64,000 bases of DNA from Vibrio toranzoniae. Its GTDB lineage: Bacteria; Pseudomonadota; Gammaproteobacteria; Enterobacterales; Vibrionaceae. The stretch spans positions 930,001 to 994,000 of the forward strand of contig NZ_AP025514.1 of assembly GCF_024347655.1 (NCBI RefSeq). Reading direction: 5' to 3'. Below the pieces are notes generated by a model. The model saw only the letters and a program-made list of their open reading frames with translations, did no database searches and was not told the DNA's origin. The first letter of the stretch is position 1. Each line of letters begins with the position of its first letter. Positions 39,674 through 50,128 of the stretch are shown piece after piece. The position numbers and the translations under genes are program-made.

Positions 39674-42379
39674 ATGCCTGTAACTAACTTAGCGGAACTT
39701 GATGCTCTGGTAGCACGCGTTAAAGCAGCACAAGAAGAGTTTGCAACATTCTCTCAAGAGAAAGTAGATGCAATCTTCCGTGCAGCGTCTCTTGCTGCTA
39801 ACCACGCTCGTATTCCACTTGCACAACAAGCAGTTGCTGAATCTGGAATGGGTATTGTTGAAGATAAGGTTATCAAAAACCACTTTGCATCTGAATTTAT
39901 CTACAACAAATACAAAGACGAAAAAACATGCGGCATCTTAGAAGAAGATGACAACCTAGGCACAATGACTATCGCTGAGCCTGTAGGTATCATCTGTGGT
40001 ATCGTTCCAACAACGAACCCAACATCTACAGCAATCTTCAAATCTCTAATCTCACTTAAAACTCGTAACGGCATCATCTTTTCACCACACCCACGTGCGA
40101 AGAACTCAACGAATGATGCAGCGAAACTGGTTTTAGACGCAGCTGTTAAAGCTGGTGCTCCAAAAGACATCATCGGTTGGATCGACCAACCATCTGTAGA
40201 GCTTTCTAACGCGCTTATGAAGCACGACGGTATCGCACTTATCCTTGCTACTGGTGGTCCAGGCATGGTTAAAGCAGCATACTCTTCTGGTAAGCCTGCT
40301 ATCGGTGTTGGTGCAGGTAACGTTCCTGTCGTTATCGATGAAACAGCTGACATCAAACGTGCTGTAGCATCTATCCTAATGTCTAAAACATTCGATAACG
40401 GCGTTGTATGTGCTTCTGAGCAAGCTGCGATCGTTGTTGGTGATGTATACGAAGAAGTGAAAGAGCGTTTCGCTTCTCACAAGGCTCACGTTCTATCTAA
40501 AGCTGACGCTGATAAAGTACGTAAAGTTCTGCTTATCGACGGCAACCTAAACGCTAAAATCGTAGGTCAACCTGCTCCAGCAATCGCTGAAATGGCGGGT
40601 GTTAAAGTGCCTGCTGATACAAAAGTGCTTGTAGGTGAAGGTCTTGGTAAAGTATCGATCGATGACGAATTCGCTCACGAGAAATTATCTCCAACTCTAG
40701 GTCTATTCCGCGCAGACGACTTTGAGGACGCCGTTGCTCAAGCGGTAACTATGGTTGAAATCGGTGGTATCGGTCACACATCTGGTCTTTACACTAACCA
40801 AGATACTAACGCAGACCGCATCCGTTACTTCGGTGACAAGATGAAGACGGCTCGTATCCTAATCAACATCCCTACTACTCACGGTGGTATCGGTGACCTG
40901 TACAACTTCAACGTTGCACCTTCTCTAACTCTAGGTTGTGGTTCATGGGGTGGTAACTCTATCTCTGAGAACGTAGGTCCTAAGCACCTTATCAACAAGA
41001 AAACTGTAGCGAAGCGAGCTGAAAACATGTTGTGGCACAAACTACCTAAGTCTATCTACTTCCGTCGTGGTAGCCTTCCAATCGCAATGAGCGACCTAGA
41101 AGGTAAGAAACGCGCATTCCTAGTCACTGACCGTTTCCTATTCAATAACGGTTACGCAGATGACGTAGTTAGGCTGCTGAAAGCACAAGGCATCGAAGTT
41201 CAAACTTTCTTCGACGTAGAAGCGGATCCAACGCTATCTGTTGTTGAGAAAGGCGCTGAAGCAATGAAGAGCTTCCAACCTGACGTAATCCTTGCTCTAG
41301 GTGGCGGTTCTCCAATGGATGCTGCTAAGATCATGTGGGTTATGTACGAGCACCCAGAAACTCACTTCGAAGAACTAGCAATGCGCTTTATGGATATCCG
41401 TAAACGTATCTACAAGTTCCCTAAAATGGGTCAAAAAGCTGAGCTTGTATGTATCACTACAACTTCAGGTACTGGTTCAGAGGTTACTCCATTCGCCGTT
41501 GTTACAGACGACAAGACTGGCGCTAAGTACCCACTAGCTGACTACGAAATCACGCCAAACATGGCTATCGTTGATGCGAACCTAGTAATGAACATGCCTA
41601 AGTCTCTAACAGCGTTCGGTGGTTACGATGCAGTAACTCACGCTCTTGAAGCTTATGTATCTGTTCTAGCGAACGAATACTCAGACGGTCAAGCTCTTCA
41701 AGCTCTTAAGATGCTTAAAGAATACCTACCATCAAGCTACAAAAATGGTGCGGCTGACCCAATCGCTCGTGAGAAAGTACACAATGCAGCAACGATCGCT
41801 GGTGTAGCATTTGCGAACGCATTCCTAGGTGTGTGTCACTCAATGGCTCACAAAATTGGTGCTGAGTTCCACCTACCACACGGTCTTGCTAACGCACTAC
41901 TTATCTCAAACGTTGTACGTTACAACGCGAACGATAACCCAACTAAGCAGACTGCATTCTCTCAGTACGACCGTCCACAAGCACGTCGTCGTTACGCTGA
42001 AGTTGCTGACCACCTAGGCCTAAGCCAAGCTGGTGACCGTACTGCTCAGAAGATTGAACGTCTACTGACTTGGTTAGAAGAGCTTAAAGTTGACCTAGAC
42101 ATCCCACTGTCTATCCAAGCTGCGGGCGTTAACGAGTCTGACTTCATCGCAAAACTAGATGAGCTAGCGGTTGAAGCGTTCGATGACCAGTGTACAGGTG
42201 CTAACCCACGTTACCCTCTAATCACCGAGCTAAAAGAAGTTCTAACAACATCTTACTTCGGCCAACCATACGTTGAAGGTGAAACTTTCGAAGGTACTAC
42301 AGTTATCCTTAAGAAAGCGGACCAAAAACCAGCTGAAGCGAAAGCGCCAAAAGCTAAAAAAGAAAAAGCTAACGCGTAA
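39674..42379 (+). CDS. adhE: Bifunctional acetaldehyde-CoA/alcohol dehydrogenase
   Basis: The 901-residue protein joins an acetaldehyde dehydrogenase (first ~440 residues, with Cys in FDNGVVCASEQ) to an iron-dependent alcohol dehydrogenase (from ~450, with GGGSPMDAAK and the metal-binding HALEAY and HSMAHKIG). It converts acetyl-CoA to ethanol in fermentation and forms spirosomes in E. coli. An extra C-terminal tail rich in Lys/Ala (AEAKAPKAKKEKANA) is common in Vibrio versions. Codon use shows high expression. Confidence 0.98.
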   Translation: MPVTNLAELDALVARVKAAQEEFATFSQEKVDAIFRAASLAANHARIPLAQQAVAESGMGIVEDKVIKNHFASEFIYNKYKDEKTCGILEEDDNLGTMTIAEPVGIICGIVPTTNPTSTAIFKSLISLKTRNGIIFSPHPRAKNSTNDAAKLVLDAAVKAGAPKDIIGWIDQPSVELSNALMKHDGIALILATGGPGMVKAAYSSGKPAIGVGAGNVPVVIDETADIKRAVASILMSKTFDNGVVCASEQAAIVVGDVYEEVKERFASHKAHVLSKADADKVRKVLLIDGNLNAKIVGQPAPAIAEMAGVKVPADTKVLVGEGLGKVSIDDEFAHEKLSPTLGLFRADDFEDAVAQAVTMVEIGGIGHTSGLYTNQDTNADRIRYFGDKMKTARILINIPTTHGGIGDLYNFNVAPSLTLGCGSWGGNSISENVGPKHLINKKTVAKRAENMLWHKLPKSIYFRRGSLPIAMSDLEGKKRAFLVTDRFLFNNGYADDVVRLLKAQGIEVQTFFDVEADPTLSVVEKGAEAMKSFQPDVILALGGGSPMDAAKIMWVMYEHPETHFEELAMRFMDIRKRIYKFPKMGQKAELVCITTTSGTGSEVTPFAVVTDDKTGAKYPLADYEITPNMAIVDANLVMNMPKSLTAFGGYDAVTHALEAYVSVLANEYSDGQALQALKMLKEYLPSSYKNGAADPIAREKVHNAATIAGVAFANAFLGVCHSMAHKIGAEFHLPHGLANALLISNVVRYNANDNPTKQTAFSQYDRPQARRRYAEVADHLGLSQAGDRTAQKIERLLTWLEELKVDLDIPLSIQAAGVNESDFIAKLDELAVEAFDDQCTGANPRYPLITELKEVLTTSYFGQPYVEGETFEGTTVILKKADQKPAEAKAPKAKKEKANA

Positions 42380-42444
42380 TAAGTAAGCATTAGTTTTGAG
42401 ATAAGTTTTCGCTAGCACGAACCTTATCTAATCGGGCAAAGAAC

Positions 42445-42475
42445 AAAGCCCCAGTCGAGAGACTGGGGCTTTTTA
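42445..42475 (+). terminator. Terminator after adhE
   Basis: AAAGCCCCAGTC, loop GAGA, and GACTGGGGCTTTTT form a perfect stem with T tail. Confidence 0.92.
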
Positions 42476-42582
42476 TATTTGTTTGTTTTTTTGGGTGATC
42501 TACTTAACGAAGGGTTATAGCTTTTTGCCTGCGCTACCCCGTAGGTTTAAGTTGCTTGTTTTTAATTTAAATGGGAGAGGAG

Positions 42583-43266
42583 TTAAACCTCAGCGGCAAC
42601 TACTCGCCCACTGAAGTAGTCATTAGAGATGATGTATTCAGCGGTTCTGGTTAGCTCGTCTTGCAGCTGTGCCCAATGACAACGGTTGAACTTACCGTCG
42701 GCATTGTGAATAGCAGGAACAACACCACCTACACGGATATTAAACGGGGTTAATTCTTTGGCCCAGCTGTGGGTAAAACCCGTAATCATCGAGTTTGCAC
42801 TCTCCAAGCCCGATACATCATGAAAGTCGTCGTGAGATATCACATTAACGATCACCCCCTCCTTATCCGCTTCACGTAATCTCTCTGCGCTAATCTGCCC
42901 AAATGCAAAAAGGGTCGACGCTTTCGAAGACAAATCCTCGATAAAGCTGCTGACTGGTTGGTCGCCAATCAGACTAGGCATTGGGGAGCTGATCCAATTA
43001 TTTACTAATACATCAGGTGTGGTGTTGAAAGTGCGTTGGACAAAATCAAAGACATCTAATATGGCTTGATTATGGTTATCTTTGAGTTTGTAACGGTAGA
43101 CGGAGTCTGAGACGCGAGAGCATTGGAGATAGGTTTCTTCAAGTGCTGTAGGATCCTTATCACAAAGGATAACAGTGGCTCCGAGGTTAACAAAGTGGTT
43201 CGCAATCGTCCCTCCTAAACGCGATCCTGCTGATGTCACCAATATGATTGAGCTTTTTATTTCCAT
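42583..43266 (-). CDS. SDR-fold protein with degenerate active site
   Basis: The 227-residue protein follows the short-chain dehydrogenase plan, but each motif is altered: the cofactor motif is TSAGSRLGG, the NNAG is NNWIS, and the segment around SANSMITGFTHSWAKEL lacks the catalytic Tyr-x-x-x-Lys. It may bind a ligand without redox activity or use a different chemistry. Vibrio genomes seem to carry it in this place after adhE; the function is unknown. Confidence 0.75.
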   Translation of the reverse strand: MEIKSSIILVTSAGSRLGGTIANHFVNLGATVILCDKDPTALEETYLQCSRVSDSVYRYKLKDNHNQAILDVFDFVQRTFNTTPDVLVNNWISSPMPSLIGDQPVSSFIEDLSSKASTLFAFGQISAERLREADKEGVIVNVISHDDFHDVSGLESANSMITGFTHSWAKELTPFNIRVGGVVPAIHNADGKFNRCHWAQLQDELTRTAEYIISNDYFSGRVVAAEV

Positions 43267-43535
43267 CTCAGTACCTAAACAAATCGTCCATGTGGGATAA
43301 GGATGGGTTAAATTTTATACAATGGGTGTGAATTGGTTCAAACTAAGGTGTGCCAATTAATAAGTTTTTATGAACTTAGTGGCAAGTCACATTTTGTAGT
43401 AACTTCAAGAAGTAATCGACAACTCAAGTTTTGAGTTCACCCAAGGCCGGTGGTTCATATCACTCATATCAATCATTCTTAAACGTGAATGAAAGCGAGT
43501 ACAGATGAATATAGAGCTAGAAAAGGAGAGTAAAG
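43267..43535. other. Intergenic region without recognised features
   Basis: The 269 bases between two minus-strand genes hold the SDR promoter. I saw no terminator, RNA or operator; one 23-codon plus-strand frame at 43505 looks like chance. Confidence 0.5.
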
Positions 43536-44039
43536 CTATACTTGAGCTTGAATTTGATACTGACGTTGGGCTGTAGATAACGCGTTATAGAGCGTGGCAT
43601 GAGGCAGATCAGGGACATGCTTGTTCGCCAGCTTACGACGGTCGTGACCAGAAAGGTTTTGGTAAACCTCTTCCGGGAAGTCGGCGGTATCTTCAGGCCT
43701 AAAAGCGAGCGCTTCAGGTTTCAAATAATGGCTGAGCTTTGCGCTGGCGAGACTAGCTTGATGAAAATGGTCTGATTGTTGCGCCGAAATTTCATACGAC
43801 GATTGGGTCGAACGCAGTTGTTGCGGCTCTGCTACGCCAAACTGGTTACGCAGGCGATCTTCACTTGTCTCTATAACTTGGAGGGTGTCGATGGGAGTGC
43901 AATCGCGCACATCATTAGAAAACATAGATAACAGCAACGAGAAATCGGCACGGCGACCTTGCTCAACCGCTTGGCTGATTCCGATGCCGAACTTCAGTTC
44001 GTTGATGACTCCTGCTTTGTCTAAAGTATGTATTTGCAT
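43536..44039 (-). CDS. VC2046/SO_2500 family protein
   Basis: The ATG at 44039 after AGAGG gives 167 residues starting MQIHTLDKAGVINELKF; eleven extra upstream residues are open but lack family look. It matches the VC2046/SO_2500 family of Vibrio and Shewanella, named for a gene beside sodB. There is no signal peptide or membrane helix; QSDHFHQASLASAKLSHYL is a helical core. The function is unknown. Confidence 0.82.
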   Translation of the reverse strand: MQIHTLDKAGVINELKFGIGISQAVEQGRRADFSLLLSMFSNDVRDCTPIDTLQVIETSEDRLRNQFGVAEPQQLRSTQSSYEISAQQSDHFHQASLASAKLSHYLKPEALAFRPEDTADFPEEVYQNLSGHDRRKLANKHVPDLPHATLYNALSTAQRQYQIQAQV

Positions 44040-44218
44040 GACGCCTCTCATTTGATACACCTTTAACGGCATGGAGTCAGCAAACTTTAGTCTTTAATTA
44101 CAAGCGAATAGAGAATTTATGCAGGCTGGTTGAGAAAGGTAACCATAGGTTAAAAAAGCAAGCTTGATCGGTTACTTAGTTTTGTAATCTTCGTATGAAC
44201 TAGAATACGGCAGATACA

Positions 44219-44248
44219 AAAAAGCTCACGCCGAGGCATGAGCTTTCA
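44219..44248 (-). terminator. Terminator after sodB
   Basis: AAAGCTCACG pairs with CATGAGCTTT with one mismatch; on the minus strand it ends in T residues 40 bases past the sodB stop. Confidence 0.85.
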
Positions 44249-44287
44249 ATAGGTAACTCGCTATAAATAGCGCAGCTTAAGTAATAA

Positions 44288-44872
44288 TTACTTAGCTAGG
44301 TTCTCTTCTACGAAAGACCAGTTTACTAGGTTCCAGAATGCAGCCATGTAGTCAGGGCGAACATTGCGGAAATCGATGTAGTAAGCGTGTTCCCATAGGT
44401 CAACAGTTAGAAGTGGAGTAACACCTTCTTCTGTTAGAGGAGTAGCAGCGTTAGAAGTGTTAACGATGTCTAGAGAACCGTCAGCTTTCTTAACTAACCA
44501 AGTCCAAGAAGAACCGAAGTTGTTGATTGCTGAATCAGTGAATTTCGCTTTGAATTCTTCGAAAGAACCGAATGCAGCGTTGATAGCTTCTGCAACAGCG
44601 CCTGTTGGTTCACCGCCTGCTTTAGGAGCAAGACAGTGCCAGTAGAACGTGTGGTTCCAGATTTGAGCTGCGTTATTGAAAACACCACCCGTAGAAGTCT
44701 TAATGATCTCTTCTAGTGTTTTACCTTCAAACTCAGTACCAGGGATAAGGCCGTTTAGCTTAACAACGTAAGTGTTGTGGTGCTTACCGTGGTGGAAATC
44801 TAGCGTTTCTGCTGAAATGTGTGGTTCTAGTGCGTCTTTCGCGTAAGGAAGAGCCGGTAGTTCAAATGCCAT
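44288..44872 (-). CDS. sodB: Superoxide dismutase [Fe]
   Basis: The 194-residue protein has the Fe-SOD features: [13 protein letters not shown] with metal His, [13 protein letters not shown], and the C-terminal [13 protein letters not shown] ligand segment (Asp and His). Its length and the [18 protein letters not shown] start match cytoplasmic iron-type SodB, not MnSOD. It removes superoxide. In Vibrio, sodB mRNA is usually silenced by the RyhB RNA under iron limitation; I did not find ryhB in this window. Codon use indicates high expression. Confidence 0.97.
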   Translation of the reverse strand: MAFELPALPYAKDALEPHISAETLDFHHGKHHNTYVVKLNGLIPGTEFEGKTLEEIIKTSTGGVFNNAAQIWNHTFYWHCLAPKAGGEPTGAVAEAINAAFGSFEEFKAKFTDSAINNFGSSWTWLVKKADGSLDIVNTSNAATPLTEEGVTPLLTVDLWEHAYYIDFRNVRPDYMAAFWNLVNWSFVEENLAK

Positions 44873-45141
44873 TGATCAATTCTCCATTGATATGAAAGAG
44901 TTAACTCTTTCGATTGCTTCCAGTGATATTATTATTCATGGTTCGCTATACGGCTAACCATGGTCAATTTTCTGACTTGGGATATAGTTTAGCAAGTTTT
45001 TACTTTATTAAAAGCCCAATTCATCACTTTTATTTGAATTGCTAGCTCAGTTTTTTAGCCTTTTTTTTTATATGGTTTTTATTCTTTTGGTTTGGGGTAG
45101 AATAAAGGCAATAAAAGCCGTAATCCATCAACGAGGAAGCA

Positions 45142-45480
45142 ATGGAAACTATCGATAAAATCAAACAGCAACTTGAAGAAAACACGATTCTACTTTACAT
45201 GAAAGGTTCACCTAAGCTACCAAGCTGTGGTTTTTCTTCTCAAGCATCTCAAGCTCTAATGGCGTGTGGTGAAAAGTTTGCTTACGTAGATATCCTACAA
45301 AACCCTGATATCCGTGCAGAGCTTCCGGTTTACGCACAGTGGCCAACTTTCCCACAACTTTGGGTTGAAGGTGAGCTAATCGGTGGTTGTGACATCATTC
45401 TTGAGATGTTCCAAAAAGGTGAACTTCAGCCAATCATCAAAGAAGCGGCGGCTAAAGTTGCTGGCGATGACGCTGAGTAA
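45142..45480 (+). CDS. grxD: Monothiol glutaredoxin, Grx4 type
   Basis: The 112-residue protein has the CGFS motif (Cys29) of monothiol glutaredoxins, the TFPQLWVEGELIGGCDI segment, and full family length. GrxD binds a 2Fe-2S cluster and passes it to client proteins. It diverges from sodB, as in other Vibrio genomes; GAGGAAG precedes the start. Confidence 0.96.
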   Translation: METIDKIKQQLEENTILLYMKGSPKLPSCGFSSQASQALMACGEKFAYVDILQNPDIRAELPVYAQWPTFPQLWVEGELIGGCDIILEMFQKGELQPIIKEAAAKVAGDDAE

Positions 45481-45511
45481 GTTCTAGCCTTTGCGCTGAA
45501 TAGTTAAAATG

Positions 45512-45538
45512 AGGGGCCTTAATCAGGCTCCTTTTTTA
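45512..45538 (+). terminator. Terminator after grxD
   Basis: AGGGGCCT and AGGCTCCT pair with one mismatch, followed by six T residues. Confidence 0.75.
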
Positions 45539-45578
45539 TTGGAATTGATAGAAGAGTCGACTCGATAAGGAACGAACA

Positions 45579-46208
45579 ATGAACGTAAAACTTCATTATG
45601 TGCATGATCCAATGTGCAGCTGGTGTTGGGGATACAAGCCAACGCTTGAGTTGTTGAAACAACAATTGCCTGCGAGCATTGAGTTTAACTACGTAGTGGG
45701 TGGCTTGGCGCCGGATTCTGATGAGCCAATGTCAGAAGAGATGAAAGGCAAGCTGCAAGCGATCTGGAAGCAGATCGAAGCTAAGCTAGGTACCGAGTTT
45801 AACCACGAGTTTTGGACTGAGTGCAAGCCTGTTCGCAGCACTTACCCTGCGTGCCGTGCTGTGATTGCCGCAGGTTTTCAAGATCACTACGAAGCGATGC
45901 TGGAAGCGATTCAACACGCTTACTACCTTCGTGCGATGTTGCCACACTGCCAAGAAACGCATATGCAGTTGGCTGAAGAATTAGGCATGAATGTACAACA
46001 GTTTGAAAATGACCTTTCTAGCAAGTTATTGGAAAGTGAGTTGGATGACCAATTAGGTTTTAAAGAAGCGATGGGTGTACATTCTTACCCGACCTTAATG
46101 CTTGAAGTGAATGGTATCTTTAGTGAAGTTGAATTGGATTATCAATCGACTGAAGTGACATTACGCTCAGTGAGAAGTGTGCTGGAAGAAAACCTAACAC
46201 AAGGTTAG
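45579..46208 (+). CDS. DsbA-family thioredoxin-fold protein (FrnE-like)
   Basis: The 209-residue protein starts MNVKLHYVHDPMCSWCWGY with a CSWC active site (Cys13, Cys16) and no signal peptide, so it is cytosolic. The helical insert (AYYLRAMLPHCQETH) and the GVHSYPTLMLEV segment with the cis-Pro resemble DsbA/FrnE/2-hydroxychromene-isomerase relatives. The likely role is dithiol oxidoreductase; the substrate is unknown. It follows grxD after a terminator, an apparent redox pair. Confidence 0.88.
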   Translation: MNVKLHYVHDPMCSWCWGYKPTLELLKQQLPASIEFNYVVGGLAPDSDEPMSEEMKGKLQAIWKQIEAKLGTEFNHEFWTECKPVRSTYPACRAVIAAGFQDHYEAMLEAIQHAYYLRAMLPHCQETHMQLAEELGMNVQQFENDLSSKLLESELDDQLGFKEAMGVHSYPTLMLEVNGIFSEVELDYQSTEVTLRSVRSVLEENLTQG

Positions 46209-46228
46209 TCATCACTTTCATAAAATCA

Positions 46229-46315
46229 AAAGGCCGCTATATCGTTGTCTTACTCTAAGTGCTTAGTTAAAAACTAATTCTTAGTTGTCATCCGAGAGAT
46301 AACGGCCTCTTTTAT
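46229..46315 (+). terminator. Large terminator-like hairpin after the DsbA-family gene
   Basis: AGGCCGCTAT (46231-46240) pairs with ATAACGGCCT (46299-46308), followed by a T-rich run. The 58-base intervening segment holds inner pairings such as TAGTT/AACTA. The distance between arms is long for a simple terminator. Confidence 0.55.
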
Positions 46316-46439
46316 AAGTATTTACTTTCAATAAAATATCGAATTAAAGTAAGTGCTTACTAGCTGATAAATTGTTTAACTATCTAACTATGCGTTATTA
46401 CAGTTTAGCTATGTATTATTTCAGCTAAATACAATGTAA

Positions 46440-47765
46440 CTACAGCGTCATCGCTGCAATCCAACCGAATACGATCAGCGGGATGTTGTAATGCAGGAAT
46501 GTTGGTACTACGGTTTCCCATACGTGCTCGTGTTGACCATCAGCGTTAAGGCCTGATGTTGGACCTAATGTTGAGTCAGAAGCCGGAGATCCCGCATCAC
46601 CAAGCGCTGCCGCTGTACCTACTAGAGCGATCGTTGCCATTGGTGAGAAACCAAACGCTGCTGCTAGTGGAACGTAGATAGTTGCGAGGATTGGAATCGT
46701 AGAGAACGAAGAACCAATACCCATAGTTACCAGTAGACCAACAATTAGCATAAGCAGTGCTGCTAGAGGCTTGTTGTCACCGATGCTGGTTGAAAGCGCT
46801 TCAACTAAAGATTCAACGCCGCCAGTTTGCTTCATTACTGCTGCGAAACCTGCCGCTGCAATCATGATAAAACCAATCATTGCCATCATGTGAACACCCT
46901 TGGTGAAGACATCGTGTGTCTCTTTCCAAGCGATTACACCACCGAAAGTGAATACCATGAAACCAGCCAAAGCACCGATGATCATAGACCCCGTCGATAA
47001 TTGAACCGTTAGTGCAGCAACGATACCTGCCGCCGCTACTAGGATGTGCTTCTTGTTGATCTCTTTTGTCTCAGTAGAAACAGCCGTATGAGACGTTTCT
47101 TTGTATTGGCGAGGCTTACGGTAAGTAAAAAACACTGCGGTAAGAAGGCCGAAGATCATGCCTGCTGCTGGTAGCAACATTGCCATAGGTACTTGGCTTG
47201 CTACAACGTTTTCAAGACCGTTGTCGTGAAGATTTTTAAGCAGGATGTTGTTTAGGAAGATGCCGCCAAAACCAATCGGCAACACCATATAAGGCGTAAT
47301 CAGACCAAAAGTCAGCACACACGCAACCAGGCGACGGTCTAGGTTCATTTTTGCGAATACGCCTAATAGAGGTGGGATTAAGATTGGGATGAAGGCGATA
47401 TGTACCGGAATCACGTTTTGCGAAGACATGGTCACTAAGATCAACGACGCAAGGATGCCGTATTTAAGACCGGTCGATGCCGCACTGTTCTCTTTACCGT
47501 GTATGCGTTTGATCACATTTTGAGCAAGGAGATCTGTGATTCCAGATCGAGAGATCGCAACAGCGAATGTACCAAGCATAGCGTAGCTAAGTGCGATCGT
47601 TGCACCGCCACCTAATCCACTTTCGAAAGCTGCTACAGCATCGTTCACACTCATACCAGAGGCTACGCCACCGATAATTGCGCTGAACGTAAGAGCAACG
47701 ACAACGTTTACGCGCATCAAAGCTAAAACAAGCATGATGCAAACTGAAATTACAACAGGATTCAT
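46440..47765 (-). CDS. Na+/H+ antiporter family transporter (NhaC superfamily)
   Basis: The 441-residue membrane protein has about eleven hydrophobic segments and ion-transporter motifs [40 protein letters not shown] and [19 protein letters not shown]. It belongs to the Na+/H+ antiporter superfamily that also holds NhaC and some amino-acid permeases such as histidine carriers. I therefore do not commit to the substrate. It is the second NhaC-superfamily protein in the window and is transcribed in the same direction as rnt, 65 bases downstream of it. Confidence 0.85.
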   Translation of the reverse strand: MNPVVISVCIMLVLALMRVNVVVALTFSAIIGGVASGMSVNDAVAAFESGLGGGATIALSYAMLGTFAVAISRSGITDLLAQNVIKRIHGKENSAASTGLKYGILASLILVTMSSQNVIPVHIAFIPILIPPLLGVFAKMNLDRRLVACVLTFGLITPYMVLPIGFGGIFLNNILLKNLHDNGLENVVASQVPMAMLLPAAGMIFGLLTAVFFTYRKPRQYKETSHTAVSTETKEINKKHILVAAAGIVAALTVQLSTGSMIIGALAGFMVFTFGGVIAWKETHDVFTKGVHMMAMIGFIMIAAAGFAAVMKQTGGVESLVEALSTSIGDNKPLAALLMLIVGLLVTMGIGSSFSTIPILATIYVPLAAAFGFSPMATIALVGTAAALGDAGSPASDSTLGPTSGLNADGQHEHVWETVVPTFLHYNIPLIVFGWIAAMTL

Positions 47766-47830
47766 ATTATTCTCGGGATGTTGTGTTTTTTATGAAGGTA
47801 GTACGAACAAACGTTTACCGACTTTATTTG

Positions 47831-48475
47831 TTATTCTTCGTCAACAAGCGGCCAACCACCAAGGGCTTTCCATTTGTTTACTATGCCGCAAAATAACTCT
47901 GTGGTTTTTTGCGTATCATACAAAGCAGAGTGTGCTTCTTTGTTGTCAAATTCCATCCCTGCAGTGCGGCAAGCTTTAGCCAAAACGGTTTGACCGTAGG
48001 CAAGACCACTAAGAGCTGCAGTGTCAAAAGTTGCAAATGGATGGAACGGGACGCGTTTAAGCTTACAACGTTCACTTGCCGCATTAACGAAGTTCAAATC
48101 GAATGTAGCATTGTGAGCGACCATGATTGCGCGACTGCAATCTGAAGCTTTTTGTTCTTTTCTCACTAGCTTATAGATTTCTTTAAGGGCTTCTTGTTCC
48201 GACACAGCACCACGTAATGGGCTAAATGGGTCTTTAATTCCGTTAAAGTCTAATGCTGCCTGCTCTATATTTGCGCCTTCAAAAGGCTCAATGTGAAAAT
48301 GAAGCGTTGATGCAGGGTGCAAGTCTCCGTTCTCATCCATTTTTAATGTAATGGCACAGATTTCTAATAATGCATCGGTTTCTGCGTTAAACCCTGCGGT
48401 TTCCACGTCGATGACCACTGGAAAATAGCCGCGAAAGCGTTTTTTTAGGGTCAGAGCCTCGTTTTCTACAGTCAT
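47831..48475 (-). CDS. rnt: Ribonuclease T
   Basis: The Met at 48475 ([19 protein letters not shown]) is preferred, giving 214 residues; the upstream extension is hydrophobic and not family-like. The DEDD exonuclease pattern is present: [21 protein letters not shown] and [12 protein letters not shown]. RNase T trims 3' ends of tRNA and rRNA. motY diverges from it, an arrangement described for other Vibrio species. Confidence 0.94.
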   Translation of the reverse strand: MTVENEALTLKKRFRGYFPVVIDVETAGFNAETDALLEICAITLKMDENGDLHPASTLHFHIEPFEGANIEQAALDFNGIKDPFSPLRGAVSEQEALKEIYKLVRKEQKASDCSRAIMVAHNATFDLNFVNAASERCKLKRVPFHPFATFDTAALSGLAYGQTVLAKACRTAGMEFDNKEAHSALYDTQKTTELFCGIVNKWKALGGWPLVDEE

Positions 48476-48663
48476 GTTAGCCCAAATAAGTGTGATTAAG
48501 CCTGCATTATTGCAGATAATAGCAGTGATAAAAACTAGGGAAGGGCAATAAATCATAAATTAGCCACCCCATTTCGGCTTGATAATTGCATATTTAAACG
48601 CGAGAGAAAAATGCGGCAATTGGCTGCATTGTTAAACGAATTGCTTAAGAGATACTCCACTTT

Positions 48664-49545
48664 ATGAAGAAACAACTCATAACAGGTTCAATGCTATTTT
48701 CGCTACTTATGTCGTCATCGGTAATGGCACAAGAAAAGCGTTACGGAGCATCTCCTCAACAGTCAACGTGGGAGATGGTGGCAAACACGCCACTAGAATG
48801 CCGCTTAGTTCATCCAATCCCCAATTTTGGTGACGCTGAGTTTTCATCTCGCGCGAGTAAAAAAATCATTTTGGACTTTGAGCTTAAAATGCGCCGCCCA
48901 ATGGGTGCGACACGCAATGTCAGCTTGATTTCCATGCCACCACCTTGGCGTCCGGGCGAAAGTGCCGATCGCATGACAACCATTAAGTTCTTCCAACAAT
49001 TTGATGGATACGTAGGCGGACAAACGGCTTGGGGTATCTTGAGTGAGCTGGAGAAAGGGCGCTACCCGACATTCAGTTACCAAGAGTGGCAGAGCCGAGA
49101 TCAGCGTATCGAAGTGTCGTTGTCGTCGGTGTTATTCCAAGAAAAGTACAATGTATTTAGTGACTGTATTGCAAACTTATTGCCTTACAGCTTTGAAGAT
49201 ATCTCTTTTACTATCCTGCATTACGATCGCAATAGCGATCAGTTGAATAAGTCGTCACGTAAAAGGCTAAGCCAGATCGCAGATTATGTTCGTTACAATC
49301 AAGATATCGACCTTGTGCTAGTCTCGACGTACACGGACTCTGCAGACAGTAAAAGTATTAGCCAGAACCTCTCTGAGAGAAGAGCTGAGTCGTTAAGAGA
49401 GTACTTCAAGTCACTTGGTTTACCCGGAGACCGTATTCAAGTTCAAGGTTATGGTAAACGTCGTCCGATTGCCGATAACAGCTCACCAATTGGTAAAGAT
49501 AAAAACCGACGCGTTGTTATCTCTTTAGGTCGTACACAGGTTTAA
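48664..49545 (+). CDS. motY: Sodium-type flagellar motor protein MotY
   Basis: The 293-residue precursor has a Sec signal peptide (about residues 1-22, ending VMA), an N-terminal MotY domain with two conserved cysteines, and an OmpA-like peptidoglycan-binding domain ([32 protein letters not shown]). MotY forms the T ring that anchors the PomA/PomB stator of the Vibrio polar flagellum. The length equals that of V. alginolyticus MotY. A weak flagellar sigma-28-like promoter may overlap 48592-48622. Confidence 0.96.
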   Translation: MKKQLITGSMLFSLLMSSSVMAQEKRYGASPQQSTWEMVANTPLECRLVHPIPNFGDAEFSSRASKKIILDFELKMRRPMGATRNVSLISMPPPWRPGESADRMTTIKFFQQFDGYVGGQTAWGILSELEKGRYPTFSYQEWQSRDQRIEVSLSSVLFQEKYNVFSDCIANLLPYSFEDISFTILHYDRNSDQLNKSSRKRLSQIADYVRYNQDIDLVLVSTYTDSADSKSISQNLSERRAESLREYFKSLGLPGDRIQVQGYGKRRPIADNSSPIGKDKNRRVVISLGRTQV

Positions 49546-49656
49546 GCTGAACGACCCTAAATGTAAAGAGACGGGCTTTTTTGTGCTTAAAATGGGGTGC
49601 TGAAATGTAGGCGCCTTAGCCACGAACAAACGATCTGAGTTTAATCAAAAGTAAAC

Positions 49657-50091
49657 TTAATTTAGGCGAAAGCGGGCGATAATTTCACAGTTGGTTGCGG
49701 TATCTATTTTTTCAACCATAGAGGCAATTTTAGGGTTGGGATGGCGCTTCATGAAATCGATAAGTGCCTTTTTACAGCAGCCAATAGAGTCAATGAAGCT
49801 TGAACATTGCGTATTAGGGCATTGAGGAATAAGTGTCAGCACTTTTTCTGAAGCCAATTGGAGATATTTGAGTTCATAATCTGTCTCGCCAGCCCATCGC
49901 CAAAACTGGGCGAGATTATGGCAAGAGATGACTGAAATAAGTAAGCGTTCATCGGCTTGAATATCGGTACGCTCAGTGATTTTTTCGCTTAAGTTCAATG
50001 CCTGCTTATAGTGAAGAATACTTCGTACAGGATCGTCGAGTTGTAATGCCGTGTCGGCAAGTAACGTGTGTTTTTCCCATTCGCTAATCAT
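49657..50091 (-). CDS. DUF2753-type protein behind a Fur box
   Basis: The 144-residue protein begins MISEWEKHTLLADTALQLDD and looks like TPR-type helix pairs (RSILHYKQALNLSEKI). The second half is cysteine-rich (CPNTQC, IGCCKKA, NCEII), so a metal site is possible. It resembles the DUF2753 family of Vibrio, with no known role. A perfect Fur box lies 37 bases upstream, suggesting expression under iron starvation. Confidence 0.8.
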   Translation of the reverse strand: MISEWEKHTLLADTALQLDDPVRSILHYKQALNLSEKITERTDIQADERLLISVISCHNLAQFWRWAGETDYELKYLQLASEKVLTLIPQCPNTQCSSFIDSIGCCKKALIDFMKRHPNPKIASMVEKIDTATNCEIIARFRLN

Positions 50092-50128
50092 TGTATGACC
50101 TCACTGGTTTAGAGAGGTTTAATTTAAA

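Noticed and set aside
39901..40356. A 151-codon minus-strand frame inside adhE
   Set aside because: It is a shadow of a strongly codon-biased gene and has no family character.
43505..43576. Small plus-strand frame starting ATGAATATAGAG
   Set aside because: It overlaps the end of the VC2046-family gene on the other strand, is short, and has no good ribosome site.
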